From NCBI GenBank assembly GCA_035255945.1, contig DATEZA010000118.1:1-23268 (forward strand): a DNA stretch of 23,268 bases. The letters run 5' to 3'. The position numbers and the translations under genes were made by a program. Below are positions 13,704 to 21,396 of this stretch, piece by piece. This DNA comes from JAJPHC01 sp035255945 (lineage in GTDB: Bacteria > Acidobacteriota > Thermoanaerobaculia > Gp7-AA8). How positions within the stretch are numbered: the first letter of the stretch is position 1; every line of letters begins with the position of its first letter. The notes below the pieces were generated by a model. The model had not been told where the DNA came from. It did not search any database and saw only the letters and a list, made by a program, of their open reading frames with translations.

Positions 13704-16505
13704 ATGTCCCTCTCCCGGTTCTTCCTCGTGCTCCTCATTCTTCTGCTCGCGATTCCGCTTGCGGCGCAGATCACGACCGGCACGCTCTCCGGCGCGGTCA
13801 AACTCGGCAACGGCGATCCCGCGCCGGGCATCACCGTCACGGTGACCAGTCCCTCGCTGCAGGGCGAGCGCATCACCGTCACGTCGGGCAACGGCGACTA
13901 CATCGTGCGCGGTCTGCCGCCCGGCCTCTACACCGTCAAATTCGCGCTGGAAGGATTCAAGACGACCAGCACGAAAGTGACGGTCCCGCTCGGCGGGAAC
14001 GGCATCGCCGATGCGACGATGAACCCCTCGTCCATCCAGGAGATCACCGTCACGGCCGAGGCGCCGGTACTCGATACATCGACGTCGAGTCTGGGGACGA
14101 ATCTCAACGCGCGCGCCATCGAGACGCTGCCGACCGGCCGCAATTACTCGTCGATCGTGCAGGTCGCGCCGGGCGTCACGTCCGACGCCAATCCGCAGAA
14201 CACCGGCCAGTCGACCATCTCCGTCTACGGCTCGTCGGGCGCGGAGAACTCGTACTTCATCGACGGCGTCAACACCACGAACGCCGAGTACGGCTTCCAG
14301 GGCAAGGAGCTCAATTTCGAGTTCATCCAGGAAGTCGATGTGAAGACCGGCGGCTACGAAGCGGAATTCGGCAAGTCGACCGGCGGCATCATCAACGTCA
14401 TCACCAAGTCGGGCGGCAACGACCTGCGCGGCGACGTCTTCGGTTACTACGACAACGATTCGCTGCAGTCGAATACGAAGTCGGTCGTCTCCAACGGCGG
14501 CACCGCGGAAGGGTTCACGCGCAAGGACTACGGCGTCGACCTCGGCGGCTTCTTCGTCAAGGACAAGCTCTGGTTCTTCGCCGCGTACGACCAGGTGCGC
14601 AACTCGCTCGACAGCAGCCTGCCGTCGGGTCCGAATGCGGGCGATCTCGTCACGTCGGACAGCCACCGCAACCTCGGCTCGGCCAAGCTGACCTGGAACA
14701 TCGCCACCGGCCATTCGCTCGTCGGCACGTTCTTCCAGGACCCGCGCGTCGACACCGGCGCGATCAACGACGCGAACCACGCGCTGAACGGCGATCCGGC
14801 GACGTACCTCGGACGCCAGGATTTCGGCGGACGCGATTACGCGCTCAGCTACGACGGCGGCTTCGCCTCGCAGTGGATCTTCTCCGGCCAGATCGCGCGC
14901 CATCGCGAGAAGAACTCGGTCGGCCCTGCCACCAGCGCCGGCGACGCGATCGAGTACCGCGACGCGTCGAACGATTTCTTCCAGACCGGCGGCTTCGGTC
15001 TGGAACAGGAAAAGTCGTTCGACCGCAAGCTGTACGGCACCTCGGCCGAGCACTTCCTCGGCGCACACGACATCAAAGCGGGCTTCGAATATCAGACCGA
15101 AAGCGCGGACGTCACCAAGCAGATGTCCGGTGGTCAACAAGTTGACGTGTTCGCGAACGACGTGAATCCGTTGAAGCCGATCTACCGCCACTTCTACTGG
15201 ACCACGCCGACCGCCACGGTCGCCAACGCGCCGGTCGGCGCGCTCATCGCCAAGCCGCAGCACAAGAACACCGCGCTCTTTCTGCAGGATCGCTGGACGA
15301 TGAGGAACGTGACGATCAACGCCGGCGTGCGGTGGGACCGGCAGCGCATCATCGACGCGAGCGGCGTCACGCAGATCGATCTGAAGAAGGACTACGCGCC
15401 GCGCCTCGGTTTCAGCTGGGACCCGAACGGCGATCACAAGTCGAAGGTCATCGGCTCGTACGGCCGCTACTACGAAGAGATTCCGATGGATCTCGTCATC
15501 CGCTCGTTCTCGTATGAACGGCAGCCGCGCATCGTCAATTACAGCCCGACGAGCACGACGCCCGATCCGAATGCGGAAGCGGATTACGGCACCACGTCCG
15601 CGATCCTCGGCGGCTTCACCGAGCCGAGCGATCCCGACATCCGCAATCAGTACCTCAGCGAGTACATCATCGGCGGCGAGCGCGAAGTCATGCCGAACAT
15701 CTCCGTCGGCGTGAAAGGCATCTACCGCAGCTACGGCCGCGTCATCGAAGACTTCCTCTGCGCCGACGACGGCACGTACTGCATCGGCAATCCCGGCCAG
15801 GGCCTGATGAAGGACATCTTCACGCTCGATTACTCGCACACGCTGCCCGCGCCGAAGCCGAAGCGGACGTACAAAGGCCTGCAGTTCGATGCGACCAAGC
15901 GCTTCTCGAACAACTGGCAGGCGATCGCGTCGTACATCTACTCGAAGCTCGACGGCAATTACGACGGCGAATGGGCGCCGTTCACGAACGTCGGCGCCGA
16001 TCCGAACATCTCCGCCGCGTACGACTACTACGACTTCTTCACCAACGGCAGCGATCTGTCGAAGATCACGAACAAAGGTCCGCTGTCGAACGACCGCCGC
16101 AATCAGTTCAAGGTGTCGGGCTCGTACTTCACGCCGTGGAAGCTGTCGATCGGCGCGAGCGCGTACTGGCGCAGCGGCACGCCGCTGACGCGCTACGGCT
16201 ACTCCGATGCGTACGGCCGCTACGAGTTCTTCCTGACCACGCGCGGCGCCGAAGGCCGCACGCCCGACAACTACGAAGCCGACGTGCACCTCGGATATCC
16301 GATCGATACCGGACGCTTCAAGGTGAACCTGCTGCTCGACATCTTCAACGTACTGAACGCGCAGCGCCCCATCCTGCTCGATCAACGCTGGGGCTTCGAA
16401 GAGGCGGACAACGCGTCGCCGACTCCCGTCAATCCGAACTACCTCAAGCCGGTGCTCCGAACCCCACCCACCTCCGCCCGCTTCGGCGTACGCGTCTCGT
16501 TCTAA
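13704..16505 (+). CDS. TonB-dependent outer-membrane receptor with carboxypeptidase-regulatory-like N-domain (Oar-like)
   Basis: This 933-residue protein has a signal peptide (about 1-22, IPLAAQ), then a carboxypeptidase-regulatory-like beta-sandwich (about 24-108: GTLSGAVKLGNGDPAPGITV). ITVTAEAPVLDT (114-125) follows as the TonB-box/plug entry. The plug runs about 120-235, with LPTGRNYSSIVQVAPGV, SYFIDGVNTTNAEYG and a GGIINVITKSGGN end. A long beta-barrel follows and finishes in the aromatic C-terminus ARFGVRVSF expected for outer-membrane insertion. Energised by TonB-ExbBD, it should import or bind a large substrate, probably peptide or glycan, which cannot be specified; no SusD-like partner is present. 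A 21-bp perfect palindrome follows the stop and may terminate or stabilise the mRNA. Confidence 0.92.
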   Translation: MSLSRFFLVLLILLLAIPLAAQITTGTLSGAVKLGNGDPAPGITVTVTSPSLQGERITVTSGNGDYIVRGLPPGLYTVKFALEGFKTTSTKVTVPLGGNGIADATMNPSSIQEITVTAEAPVLDTSTSSLGTNLNARAIETLPTGRNYSSIVQVAPGVTSDANPQNTGQSTISVYGSSGAENSYFIDGVNTTNAEYGFQGKELNFEFIQEVDVKTGGYEAEFGKSTGGIINVITKSGGNDLRGDVFGYYDNDSLQSNTKSVVSNGGTAEGFTRKDYGVDLGGFFVKDKLWFFAAYDQVRNSLDSSLPSGPNAGDLVTSDSHRNLGSAKLTWNIATGHSLVGTFFQDPRVDTGAINDANHALNGDPATYLGRQDFGGRDYALSYDGGFASQWIFSGQIARHREKNSVGPATSAGDAIEYRDASNDFFQTGGFGLEQEKSFDRKLYGTSAEHFLGAHDIKAGFEYQTESADVTKQMSGGQQVDVFANDVNPLKPIYRHFYWTTPTATVANAPVGALIAKPQHKNTALFLQDRWTMRNVTINAGVRWDRQRIIDASGVTQIDLKKDYAPRLGFSWDPNGDHKSKVIGSYGRYYEEIPMDLVIRSFSYERQPRIVNYSPTSTTPDPNAEADYGTTSAILGGFTEPSDPDIRNQYLSEYIIGGEREVMPNISVGVKGIYRSYGRVIEDFLCADDGTYCIGNPGQGLMKDIFTLDYSHTLPAPKPKRTYKGLQFDATKRFSNNWQAIASYIYSKLDGNYDGEWAPFTNVGADPNISAAYDYYDFFTNGSDLSKITNKGPLSNDRRNQFKVSGSYFTPWKLSIGASAYWRSGTPLTRYGYSDAYGRYEFFLTTRGAEGRTPDNYEADVHLGYPIDTGRFKVNLLLDIFNVLNAQRPILLDQRWGFEEADNASPTPVNPNYLKPVLRTPPTSARFGVRVSF

Positions 16506-16507
16506 CC

Positions 16508-16550
16508 CCCCTGGCCCCTCTCCCCGCGTCGCGGGGAGAGGGGCCAGGGG
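16508..16550. terminator. Perfect 21-bp inverted repeat after the receptor gene
   Basis: 16508-16528 and 16530-16550 are exact reverse complements around one central T (CCCCTGGCCCC... and ...GGGGCCAGGGG). It begins 2 nt after the TAA and has no T-tract. Further CCCTCTCC-like repeats flank it. It could act as a terminator or 3' exonuclease barrier, and it belongs to a palindromic CTCTCCCC type also seen at 2785-2813. Confidence 0.55.
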
Positions 16551-16572
16551 TGAGGGGCCGCGCCGCCAGTGC

Positions 16573-16589
16573 GTTACGATCGCTGACGC
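16573..16589 (+). promoter_or_regulatory. Putative leaderless promoter of the 238-residue unknown gene
   Basis: TACGAT (16575-16580) lies 9 nt before the ATG, inside GTTACGATCGCTGAC (16573-16587). The same 15-mer immediately precedes the thioredoxin-TPR gene at 21382-21396. There is no SD. Confidence 0.5.
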
Positions 16590-17306
16590 ATGCACCTCTC
16601 GCTGCTCCTCCTCGCAATCCTCGAGCTCCCCGGCGGCTTGCGCATGCACGTGCCGCACGATCAGTGCGTGGTGATCGATGCGAGGGGTGACGTCGAACTG
16701 CATCGCGGCGCGGACAAAACAGCGGCACTGACGATCATGAAAGCGGACGATTACGGTCCGGCCACGGAAGCCGGTGAATACTGCTACTTCGTCGATCCGG
16801 ACACCGTCGCATTCGAACGTTTCGACACGAGCATCAAACAGCCCCGCACCGACGCGCCCTGTTCCTATCGGCCGCTGCTCGACTTCTCGCACGTTTACGG
16901 CGGCGGCACGACGAGCTTCATCAGTCACATCACGATCTGGTCCGACGGCGAGGTCTCGGGCGACTTCAAGGGCTCGCTCACGAGCGCGCAACTCCGCGAG
17001 TTGCGGCGGCTCATCGCCGATCCGGCCTTCATCGCTGCGCTCGACGAGCAGGTCGAGCACCATACGGACATGTCGGAGCCCAGCAGCATCGCGATTGCCA
17101 CTGCGGACGGAGCGGCCACGTTCTTCGTGGAGCTGGTCGAGGTGCACGAATTACCGGGCGAGGTCGTGACGATCACGACTGACGGCATCCCTCAGCCCGT
17201 CCGCAAGACGCTGAGACGACTCCGCGCGGTGCTCGGCGACATCGGCAACGACATGGAAATCGGCAACGTCGACGCGACGCGGGACGTCTACAAGACTCAC
17301 CGATGA
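16590..17306 (+). CDS. Exported protein of unknown function
   Basis: I do not recognise a family. The 238-residue product begins with a short hydrophobic leader (MHLSLLLLAILELPGG) that may act as a signal peptide. A mixed alpha/beta protein follows, with blocks such as HDQCVVIDARGDVELHRG, ITIWSDGEVSGDFKGSLT and LTSAQLRELRRLIADPAFIAAL. These read like a two-part domain in which an input quantity is compared or reported, but no catalytic motif is visible. The ATG at 16590 is supported by TACGAT 9 nt upstream. Its stop overlaps the VanZ-like start by 4 bp (ATGA), so the two are translationally coupled and probably work together. Confidence 0.7.
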   Translation: MHLSLLLLAILELPGGLRMHVPHDQCVVIDARGDVELHRGADKTAALTIMKADDYGPATEAGEYCYFVDPDTVAFERFDTSIKQPRTDAPCSYRPLLDFSHVYGGGTTSFISHITIWSDGEVSGDFKGSLTSAQLRELRRLIADPAFIAALDEQVEHHTDMSEPSSIAIATADGAATFFVELVEVHELPGEVVTITTDGIPQPVRKTLRRLRAVLGDIGNDMEIGNVDATRDVYKTHR

Positions 17307-17725
17307 TCCGCTACGCCGCCGCCATCCTCTGGACGCTCGTCATCTTTGCCGCGTCTTCCGATCTCTTCTCCGCGCAGCACACCGGCAACACGCTGCAGAT
17401 GCTCGCCACCGCGATCCTCGGCCATCCGCTCTCCGAAACGACGTACGAGCTCACGCAGTACGCGATGCGCAAGCTCGCGCACCTCACCGAGTACGGCATC
17501 CTCGGGTGGCTCTGGCTCCGCGCGCTGCGCGGCGAGCGTCGCGAGTGGACGCTGCGCTGGCCAATGATCGCCGTGCTGATCGCGCTCGCGGTGGCGGCGA
17601 CGGACGAGTTTCATCAATCGTTCGTGCCGTCGCGCACGTCGTCGCCGCTCGATGTGGTGATCGATTGCTGCGGAGCGGTGCTCGCGCAGCTGCTCGCCCG
17701 CCGCCCGTCGTCATCCCGAGCGTAG
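17303..17725 (+). CDS. VanZ-like membrane protein
   Basis: This 140-residue protein has the VanZ-like family pattern: a first helix AAAILWTLVIFAASS, then RKLAHLTEYGILGWLWLRAL (52-71), a helix IAVLIALAVAATDEFHQSFVP (89-109) with the conserved DE-HQ-FVP signature, SRTSSPLDVVID and a final helix. VanZ of some Tn1546 clusters gives low-level teicoplanin resistance, but most relatives have no known role and no vancomycin genes are nearby. The start overlaps the preceding stop (ATGA). The final codons (PSSSRA and TAG) come from the left arm of the 45-bp inverted repeat at 17706-17806, so the repeat has supplied the gene's current C-terminus. Confidence 0.8.
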   Translation: MIRYAAAILWTLVIFAASSDLFSAQHTGNTLQMLATAILGHPLSETTYELTQYAMRKLAHLTEYGILGWLWLRALRGERREWTLRWPMIAVLIALAVAATDEFHQSFVPSRTSSPLDVVIDCCGAVLAQLLARRPSSSRA

Positions 17726-17806
17726 TCGAGGGACCTGGGGGGGCGGTGGCTCGATTAGCGCGCCACCGCCCCCCCAGGTCCCTCGACTACGCTCGGGATG
17801 ACGACG
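17706..17806. repeat. Perfect 45-bp inverted repeat between convergent genes
   Basis: Arms 17706-17750 and 17762-17806 are exact reverse complements around an 11-nt loop (TCGATTAGCGC). The outer part contains CATCCCGAGCGTAGTCGAGG, a sequence I recall as a common intergenic repeat in many genomes. The left arm encodes the last residues and stop of the VanZ-like gene; the right arm ends exactly where the SDR stop codon begins. A bidirectional terminator role is plausible. Confidence 0.85.
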
Positions 17807-18577
17807 TCAGAGCCGCGACTCCTGCAGCTTCCGCACGATCGTCGTCACCACGCGCCGCGGACTGATGCGCACCGACTGCACCAGCAGCCGGTTCATCATC
17901 CCCGTCACGACGACGCGCTGTCCGCGCTTCATCGCTTCGTAACCCTTCTTCGCGACCTCCATCGACGTCATCGGCTTCATCAACGTGAAGAGGCGCGTCT
18001 GATTCACGCCGGCGGCGGCGCCGAAACCGGTGGAAGTCGGCCCGGGACAGAGCGCGGTGACCGTCACGCCCGTTCCACGCAACTCGTCCGCGATCGCCTC
18101 GGAGAACGACAGCACGTACGCCTTCGTCGCGTAATAAACCGCCATCAGCGGACCGGGTTGGAACGCGGCCGTCGACGCGACGTTGAGGATCTTCCCCTGC
18201 TTGCGCGACACCATCGCGGGCAGCAGCAGCTTCGTCAGCTCGGTCAGCGCGAAGATGTTGACCTCGATCATGTCGTCGTCCTTCGCGACGTCGTACTCGA
18301 GGAACTTCCCGGCGGTGCCGAGACCCGCATTGTTGACGAGCACGTCAATGTTGATCGATCTCTCAACCAGTGCGTCGAAGAGCCGTTTCGCGGCGCCGGG
18401 GCGCGCCAGATCGAACGGAAGAATCGTCGATTTCACGCCGAACGTTTTCGCCAGCTCCTGCATCTTCCCCTCGGAGCGCGCGACGAGAACGAGCTCGTAA
18501 CCATCGGCAGCGAATAGGCGGGCGAAGTCCGCGCCGATCCCGCTCGACGCGCCGGTGATCAAGGCAGTTTGTGTCAT
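17807..18577 (-). CDS. Short-chain dehydrogenase/reductase (SDR)
   Basis: This 256-residue classical SDR is a cytoplasmic NAD(P)-dependent oxidoreductase. Cofactor motif TGASSGIG is at 8-15, followed by VARSEG with R34, which favours NADP. NNAG is at 82-85, the catalytic N107, S135 and Y148-xxx-K152 are all present, and PGP at 178-180 follows. The tail RVVVTGMMNRLLVQSVRISPRR resembles the DltE/YqjQ-like subgroup, which often reduces acyl or keto substrates; the substrate here is not evident. The ATG at 18577 was chosen because the fold begins there, only 24 bp from the divergent S9 peptidase start. Confidence 0.9.
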   Translation of the reverse strand: MTQTALITGASSGIGADFARLFAADGYELVLVARSEGKMQELAKTFGVKSTILPFDLARPGAAKRLFDALVERSINIDVLVNNAGLGTAGKFLEYDVAKDDDMIEVNIFALTELTKLLLPAMVSRKQGKILNVASTAAFQPGPLMAVYYATKAYVLSFSEAIADELRGTGVTVTALCPGPTSTGFGAAAGVNQTRLFTLMKPMTSMEVAKKGYEAMKRGQRVVVTGMMNRLLVQSVRISPRRVVTTIVRKLQESRL

Positions 18578-18601
18578 CACGTCAGTGTATAACTGCGCCC
18601 C
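18578..18601. promoter_or_regulatory. Symmetric divergent promoter between SDR and S9 peptidase genes
   Basis: The two ATG codons are separated by 24 bp. TATAAC (18588-18593) is 8 nt before the plus-strand ATG. On the minus strand TACACT (18584-18589), within TTATACACT, is 6 nt before the SDR ATG. The two -10 hexamers overlap by two bases, and neither gene has an SD. This is the clearest bidirectional leaderless arrangement in the window. Confidence 0.55.
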
Positions 18602-20662
18602 ATGAAGAAGGTTCTGTCTGCCCTCCTCTTCCTCGCAACCACCACCCTCGCCGCCAAACAGGCACCGACGCACGAAGCCCTCTTCCTGATGAAGCGCGTC
18701 GGCGCGCCGGCAGTCAGTCCGGACGGCAAATGGGTCGTCACCTCGGTCACCGATCCCGCCTACGACGAAAAGGAACAGACCTCGGACCTCTGGCTCGTGC
18801 CCGCCGACGGCAGCGCGAAGCCGCGCAAAATCACCTTCACCAAAGCGGGCGAGAGCGACGTCACCTGGTCACCGGACAGCCATCGCATCGCGTTCTCCAC
18901 CAAGCGCGAAGGCGACGACGCCGCGCAGATCTACATTCTCGACGTCGCGAACGGCGGCGAGGCGCAGCGCGTGACGAATGCAGCGACGGGCGCGCGAAAT
19001 CCGCAGTTTCGTCCCGACGGTAACGCGCTCCTCTTCGTCACCGGAGTGTGGCCCGGCGCGGCGGACGATGAGGCGAATCGCAAGCTGGCGAAGGAGCGGA
19101 AGGATCGCAAGTACAACGTCCGCGTCTACACGACGTTCCCGATCCGGCATTGGGATCGCTGGCTCGACGAGCAGCAGACGCATCTGGAGATTCAGCCGCT
19201 CGATGGTGCAGCGAAATCGAGCGACCTGCTTGCGGGCACGAAGCTCGTGTCCGAGGCGGGATTCGGCGGGCGCGGCGGAGAAGGATCGCGCGAGGAGATC
19301 GATGCGGCGTGGTCGCCGGATGGACAGTCGGTCGTCTTCGCGGTCACGACCAGGCGCAACACCGCTGCGTATGCCGAGGTGCCGATCGATCTGTATCGAG
19401 TGGCGGCGAGCGGCGGAGAGCCGGAGCTCATCGCGCATGCCGACGGCGCGTATGCGCGGCCGCGATTCAGTCCCGACGGAAAAACGCTCTACGCGCAGTT
19501 CGAGGCGAGCAACGGCAAGGTCTACAACCTCACGCGGCTCGTCGCGTTCGACTGGCCGGCGATGGCGAACCGCCGCGTGCTCACCGCGAACTCCGATCGG
19601 TCCGTCGATTCCTATGCGATCACGCCGGACAGCAAGACGATCTACTTCACCGCCGAAGACGCGGGCCTGATCAAGATCTATTCGGTTGCGGCGACCGGCG
19701 GCGAGGTGAAGCTCCCGGTCGAACCGGAGCGTGGCGTCTATTCCGATCTCGTGATTCCGGAGAAGTCGCCGGTGATGATCGCGCGTTGGGGCAGTTCGAT
19801 CGATCCGGCGGAAGTGGTGCGGATCGATAAAAGCAGTCGGAAAAATCTGACGGACTTCACCACCGACGCTGCAGCAGCGATCGACTGGCAAGCTCCAAGA
19901 CACTTTTACTTCACTTCGGCAAAGGGCAGGAAAATTCACAATATGCTCGTCGTACCGGCCGGATTCGACGAGGGGAAGAAATATCCACTCCTTGTATTGA
20001 TCCACGGCGGCGCCGCTAACATGTGGAGAGACCAAATCTCCCTGCGGTGGAATTACCACCTGCTGGCGAAGCCCGGCTACATCGTCCTGCTGACCAACTA
20101 CACCGGCTCGACCGGCTTCGGCGAGCAGTTCGCACAGAATATCCAGGGCGATCCGCTGAAGACGCCCGGCGAGGAGATCAATCAGGCCGCGGACGAAGCG
20201 ATCAAACGCTTTGCGTTCATCGACGGCACGCGTCAGGCCGCGGCCGGCGCCAGCTACGGCGGCCATCTCGCGAACTGGCTCGAAGCTTCGACGACGCGCT
20301 ACAAGTGCCTCATCGCGCACGCCGGCCTGAGCAACCTCGAGTCGCAATGGGGCACGTCCGACACGATCTACAGCCGCGAGCTGATGAACCTCGGCCCGCC
20401 ATGGGAACAGGGCGAGGTGTGGCGCACGCAGAATCCGATCCGCTACGCCGCGCAGTTCAAGACGCCGATCATGCTCTCCGTCGGCGAGCACGACTACCGC
20501 GTCCCGATGAACGAGACACTGGAGATGTGGGCCGCGCTGCAGCGCATGCGCGTGCCGTCGCGTCTGCTCGTGTGGCCCGACGAAAACCACTGGATCCTCA
20601 ACGGCGAGAACTCGCGCTACTTCTACAAGGAAGTGGCGGATTGGCTGGCGAAGTGGTTGTGA
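18602..20662 (+). CDS. S9 family serine peptidase (acylaminoacyl-/dipeptidyl-peptidase-like)
   Basis: This 686-residue exported peptidase has a signal peptide (1-18, MKKVLSALLFLATTTLAA). A seven-blade beta-propeller covers about 25-430, with repeated SPDGK-type blade motifs (39-43, 90-92, 238-241, 290-293). An alpha/beta-hydrolase domain covers about 440-686. The catalytic triad is S551 in GASYGGHLA, D631 in GEHDYRVP and H663 in DENHWI; the oxyanion region is LIHGGAANMW. It should cleave small peptides from the N-terminus in the periplasm, consistent with peptide scavenging. The ATG is supported by TATAAC 8 nt upstream. A hairpin with repeated GAGTGATAGAG follows the stop. Confidence 0.92.
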   Translation: MKKVLSALLFLATTTLAAKQAPTHEALFLMKRVGAPAVSPDGKWVVTSVTDPAYDEKEQTSDLWLVPADGSAKPRKITFTKAGESDVTWSPDSHRIAFSTKREGDDAAQIYILDVANGGEAQRVTNAATGARNPQFRPDGNALLFVTGVWPGAADDEANRKLAKERKDRKYNVRVYTTFPIRHWDRWLDEQQTHLEIQPLDGAAKSSDLLAGTKLVSEAGFGGRGGEGSREEIDAAWSPDGQSVVFAVTTRRNTAAYAEVPIDLYRVAASGGEPELIAHADGAYARPRFSPDGKTLYAQFEASNGKVYNLTRLVAFDWPAMANRRVLTANSDRSVDSYAITPDSKTIYFTAEDAGLIKIYSVAATGGEVKLPVEPERGVYSDLVIPEKSPVMIARWGSSIDPAEVVRIDKSSRKNLTDFTTDAAAAIDWQAPRHFYFTSAKGRKIHNMLVVPAGFDEGKKYPLLVLIHGGAANMWRDQISLRWNYHLLAKPGYIVLLTNYTGSTGFGEQFAQNIQGDPLKTPGEEINQAADEAIKRFAFIDGTRQAAAGASYGGHLANWLEASTTRYKCLIAHAGLSNLESQWGTSDTIYSRELMNLGPPWEQGEVWRTQNPIRYAAQFKTPIMLSVGEHDYRVPMNETLEMWAALQRMRVPSRLLVWPDENHWILNGENSRYFYKEVADWLAKWL

Positions 20663-20667
20663 AAAGA

Positions 20668-20752
20668 GAGTGATAGAGGGAGGGAGTGATAGAGGATACG
20701 AGTGAGAGTGACGGTCCTCCGCCCCTCTATCACTCGGCCTGCTCTATCACTC
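20668..20752. repeat. Nested inverted repeat with duplicated GAGTGATAGAG arms
   Basis: GAGTGATAGAG occurs at 20668-20678 and 20684-20694, and its complement CTCTATCACTC at 20725-20735 and 20742-20752. Each strand therefore carries the arm twice, allowing alternative hairpins. It fills most of the 101 bp gap between the S9 peptidase and the YgjV-like gene, and the last arm is 11 nt from the latter's ATG. Confidence 0.75.
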
Positions 20753-20763
20753 CTCCAAGGTCG

Positions 20764-21381
20764 ATGCCTCACCTCTCGCTCCAGCTTCTCGGCTACGCAG
20801 CTTCCGTTCTCATCGCGGCCTCGCTGCTGATGCGGTCGATCGTCCGGCTGAGGATCATCAACTTATTCGGCGCGGCCACCTTCGCCGTTTATGGATTCCT
20901 GATCGGCGCGTATCCGGTCGGACTCCTCAATCTGCTGACCGCCGTGATCAACGTCGTGCAGCTCATCCGGTTGCGGCGGCGGCGCGAGATCTTTCGGATT
21001 CTGGAGATCAGTCCGCGTTCGGAGTACCTCCGCTACTTCCTCGACTTCGAGCAGCGCGGCATCCGGCGCTTCTTCCCCCGATTCGAATTCGCAGCCGAGG
21101 CAACGGACACCGTCGTCTTCGTCCTGCGCGACCTCGTCCCCGCCGGACTCCTCCTCGGCAGGATTCGCGGTGACGTGCTCGAGGTCCAGCTCGATTACGC
21201 CGTGGCGCAATATCGCGACTCGAAGATCGGACGGTATCTGTTCCACGACCGCATCGATTACTTCCGCGATCGCGGTGTGCGCAAGATCGTCAGCCCGGCG
21301 GACACCGAGGCGCATGCGGCGTACTTGAAACAGATGGGTTTCGTTCTGGGGTCTGACGGACGGACCTGGCACCTGAGTTGA
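20764..21381 (+). CDS. YgjV-like membrane protein fused to a GNAT-like acetyltransferase domain
   Basis: In this 205-residue protein, the N-terminal third (1-70) has three short hydrophobic helices (LLGYAASVLIAASLLM, LRIINLFGAATFAVYGFLIG, PVGLLNLLTAVINVVQLI) in the YgjV-like inner-membrane pattern. After an RLRRRRE stop-transfer, a soluble part (about 75-205) resembles GNAT acetyltransferases. It contains the acetyl-CoA-loop-like YRDSKIGRYLFHDRIDYFRDRG (150-171) and the terminal AAYLKQMGFVLGSDGRTWHL. The loop is a shortened Q/R-x-x-G-x-G/A, so catalysis is uncertain. The ATG at 20764 was preferred to one at 20686 because the upstream codons are repeat. The next gene starts 15 bp after its stop. 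Confidence 0.7.
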   Translation: MPHLSLQLLGYAASVLIAASLLMRSIVRLRIINLFGAATFAVYGFLIGAYPVGLLNLLTAVINVVQLIRLRRRREIFRILEISPRSEYLRYFLDFEQRGIRRFFPRFEFAAEATDTVVFVLRDLVPAGLLLGRIRGDVLEVQLDYAVAQYRDSKIGRYLFHDRIDYFRDRGVRKIVSPADTEAHAAYLKQMGFVLGSDGRTWHLS

Positions 21382-21396
21382 GTTACGATCGCTGAC
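21382..21396 (+). promoter_or_regulatory. Putative leaderless promoter of the thioredoxin-TPR gene
   Basis: GTTACGATCGCTGAC fills the whole 15-bp gap between the previous stop and the ATG. TACGAT (21384-21389) is 7 nt before the start codon and there is no SD. The same 15-mer stands before the unknown gene at 16590. Confidence 0.5.

Noticed and set aside
11765..15145. About 1126-codon open frame on the plus strand across the phosphatase, repeat and receptor
   Set aside because: It runs antisense to one real gene and out of frame in another, starts in the tandem repeat, and has low-complexity composition.
13686..17147. Very long open frame (about 1150 codons) on the minus strand opposite the TonB-dependent receptor
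   Set aside because: It is arginine- and valine-rich, has no domain, and is the mirror of the receptor's codon bias in GC-rich DNA.
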